16,463 nucleotides of DNA from Sediminibacterium ginsengisoli (GTDB lineage: Bacteria; Bacteroidota; Bacteroidia; Chitinophagales; Chitinophagaceae). The stretch is from NCBI GenBank assembly GCA_943324415.2, contig CALPLN020000021.1:1-16463 (forward strand), in the 5' to 3' direction. The translations under genes were made by a program, and so were the position numbers. This document shows positions 15,801 through 16,463 of the stretch, in pieces. A model generated the notes under the pieces. That model made no database searches, had not been told where the DNA came from, and was given only the letters and a program-made list of their open reading frames with translations. Position 1 is the stretch's first letter, and every line of letters starts with the position of its first letter.

Positions 15801-16463
15801 CTTTCTGGATACTTGGATCAAGTACTTTCAAGAAAGGTTTCCCGTCATGGTATGTAAACTCAAACTTGTCTTTGATATCGTCAGTAAGGCTGTAGCCATA
15901 CAATGCCAGTAATTTATTTTTCTCTCGATCCCAATTTCTAATCGTCTCGAAATAGTCTGCTCCTTTTAATTGAAACAATTGCAACAACAAGATCGTCTTA
16001 TGAATACATAGTGGATAAGCCGTCTCAGACAAACAATCGCAAGAAGTATCAAAGAATCGCTCTTCATTTTTTTGAATGATCAAATGGTGCGTCTTGCCAT
16101 CCATATCCAACTCCGCCACCACTTTTTCATTTTCACTTGAAAGAATATGTGGACGAATTGTTTTCAATGTTTGCTCTGCTGCATCAAAAGTGTCAGCTGA
16201 ACAAAGCATTTTAATCGATTTTAAATCGATCGCTTTTGTTCTAAGTAATGTATGCGTAGTTTTATAAGAAGCAGCTTGATATTCCAATTGATTCTTATCC
16301 ATTAATTCTTGGATGAAGAATAAAGCTGCTGCTTTATGTCTACAAACCTCAGACAAATTATAGGGACATCCGCACCTTAAAGACAAGGTTGCAGCAGAAG
16401 TGAAGTTTTCAATAGTTACTTTGTAATAAGTGGTATAGCCATCGTCTTTGACGCGACAATGAA
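12802..16463 (-). CDS. SNF2-family DEAD/DEAH-type helicase with SWIM zinc fingers, 5' end beyond window
   Basis: The frame is open to the right edge, giving at least 1219 residues, so the true start is outside. Numbering below starts at the codon ending at 16386. Two Cys-x-Cys-x(n)-Cys-x-His sets are present: CGC...CRH (5-17) and CDC...CIH (116-129). The first matches a SWIM zinc finger, preceded at the window edge by the usual YxVxI strand. A long middle region (about 140-725) shows no motif I recognise. The SNF2 ATPase follows: ILRPYQASGFQWL, ADDMGLGKT (758-766), CPTTLLFNW, LDESQAIKNP (motif II, 855-864) and LSGTPLQNN. The helicase C domain has VFSQFLGML, LKAGGVGLNLTAADYV and QQAIDRTHRIGQ (1129-1140). 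It should be an ATP-driven DNA translocase or remodeller. It stands alone and converges on the YHS gene. Confidence 0.93.
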   Translation of the reverse strand, partial: HCRVKDDGYTTYYKVTIENFTSAATLSLRCGCPYNLSEVCRHKAAALFFIQELMDKNQLEYQAASYKTTHTLLRTKAIDLKSIKMLCSADTFDAAEQTLKTIRPHILSSENEKVVAELDMDGKTHHLIIQKNEERFFDTSCDCLSETAYPLCIHKTILLLQLFQLKGADYFETIRNWDREKNKLLALYGYSLTDDIKDKFEFTYHDGKPFLKVLDPSIQKVNGGEAVTKAPPIEVVRFTVPSKKLDTADIDETPLKGAQKTIQRYGLVIQQDEHNYPYLSFHVVRGEANEQETAYVGKVEKIDILKFVTPYDMNEEDKALLQSVRKLQPVEMSKYLNKNSPFQGIWDTIVHADEASLPDETKELMQEYLHPKMEKVWRDLSEHPFTFFVGHNKTFTTSNLMKSELVFHPVQPSFKVEKEGENYIVHAQVQLPSGSVDLVENHAKSYYLFQQDQQFFYWKNRTDLGWVEQFLPKGHQKVTAKAWPNYLQSTVLPLSKNYVVALEHVSQEKVKGVKPQLQILLKENGDYLFFEPLFVYQDIVVQKEDGPSVIQQLGDKLMILERDLAAERQLVSIIEQLHSGFIRPNEGNVLALTGAEVLKNNWFFLFIDTLKEKQIPLFGTEQLKQFKFNTAKPTTRLYISSNTDWFDAKVEISFGEQKVSIQDIKTMLMNKQQFVPLKDGSLGVLPEQWLNKYALLFKVGEGKTDNLKLSKYHFSVLDELYQQRDEEELIFQLEGKFEKIREHYTISDVKPPSHLEPILRPYQASGFQWLNYLHDVGWGGILADDMGLGKTIQTLTFLQHLKEKKGKLLALVVCPTTLLFNWQNELKKFTPSLSFMIHHGGTRNKAKLKDGSIEVIITTYGTLRSDIKNFVEVKFDYVILDESQAIKNPTSKVTKAACLLDAGNKLCLSGTPLQNNTFDIYAQMNFLNPGMLGSVEYFKHNFSMPIDKFDEKEQKEHLRKFVFPFILRRTKEQVAKDLPEKQEMVLYCEMGAAQRKIYEAYRNDYRDKLMGLVEEKGVQKAQLSILQGLMKLRQICDSPAIIKDESYPNESVKLDELTREIAENIGEHKALVFSQFLGMLGLIREALTKLGIDHEYFDGSSTIQEREKAIDRFQNDPNCRVFLISLKAGGVGLNLTAADYVYIVDPWWNPAVEQQAIDRTHRIGQTKNIFAYRMICNDTVEDKILKLQDRKRSLAKELISDEDGFVKSLTKDDINYLFS

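Noticed and set aside
1..16463. CRISPR arrays, insertion sequences, tRNA or rRNA genes
   Set aside because: No regularly spaced repeats, transposase motifs, terminal inverted repeats, tRNA cloverleaf or rRNA segments were recognised. The region reads as ordinary core chromosome.

Overview
The window looks like chromosomal DNA of a Bacteroidota bacterium, probably Chitinophagaceae-like, although the family-level guess is weak. Support comes from the AT-rich sequence, start sites without Shine-Dalgarno motifs, two exact matches to the Bacteroidota -7 promoter element (TAnnTTTG), a long three-domain IspG, and an arginine operon built around an acylornithine (not ornithine) carbamoyltransferase. 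No mobile element, tRNA, rRNA or CRISPR array was seen.

Layout, read along the minus strand from the right edge. A SNF2-family helicase with two SWIM-type zinc fingers (12802-16463) runs off the right edge. It converges on a small plus-strand YHS-domain lipoprotein (12411-12731), and a bidirectional terminator lies between them. Divergent from the lipoprotein, a promoter near 12245 should start a leader of about 200 nt that is GC-rich and carries a short Arg-containing ORF. The leader precedes an eight-gene arginine operon (12031 to 3785): GNAT acyltransferase, argG, argC, argD, argF', argB, an argE-like deacylase and argH. Spacing is mostly short; two junctions overlap and one abuts. An FKBP-type prolyl isomerase follows (3739-2987) and ends at a strong terminator. 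Then come a class D beta-lactamase-like lipoprotein that has lost its catalytic residues (2900-2163), ispG (2128-119), and the first 37 codons of a probable LpxL/HtrB-type acyltransferase (111-1).

How the genes work together: the arg operon covers glutamate to arginine through N-acylated intermediates. The GNAT would acylate glutamate; ArgB, ArgC and ArgD would make acylornithine; ArgF' would carbamoylate it; the M20 deacylase would release citrulline; ArgG and ArgH would finish arginine. Residue 90 of ArgF' is Val, at the position that separates acetyl (Glu) from succinyl (Pro) specificity, so the pathway is probably succinyl-based as in Bacteroides. The left-hand genes concern isoprenoid precursors and the cell envelope.

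The most interesting points are the arg leader with its Arg-containing mini-ORF and hairpins, the GNAT with a four-cysteine tail, the Val90 specificity residue, and the catalytically dead beta-lactamase homologue.
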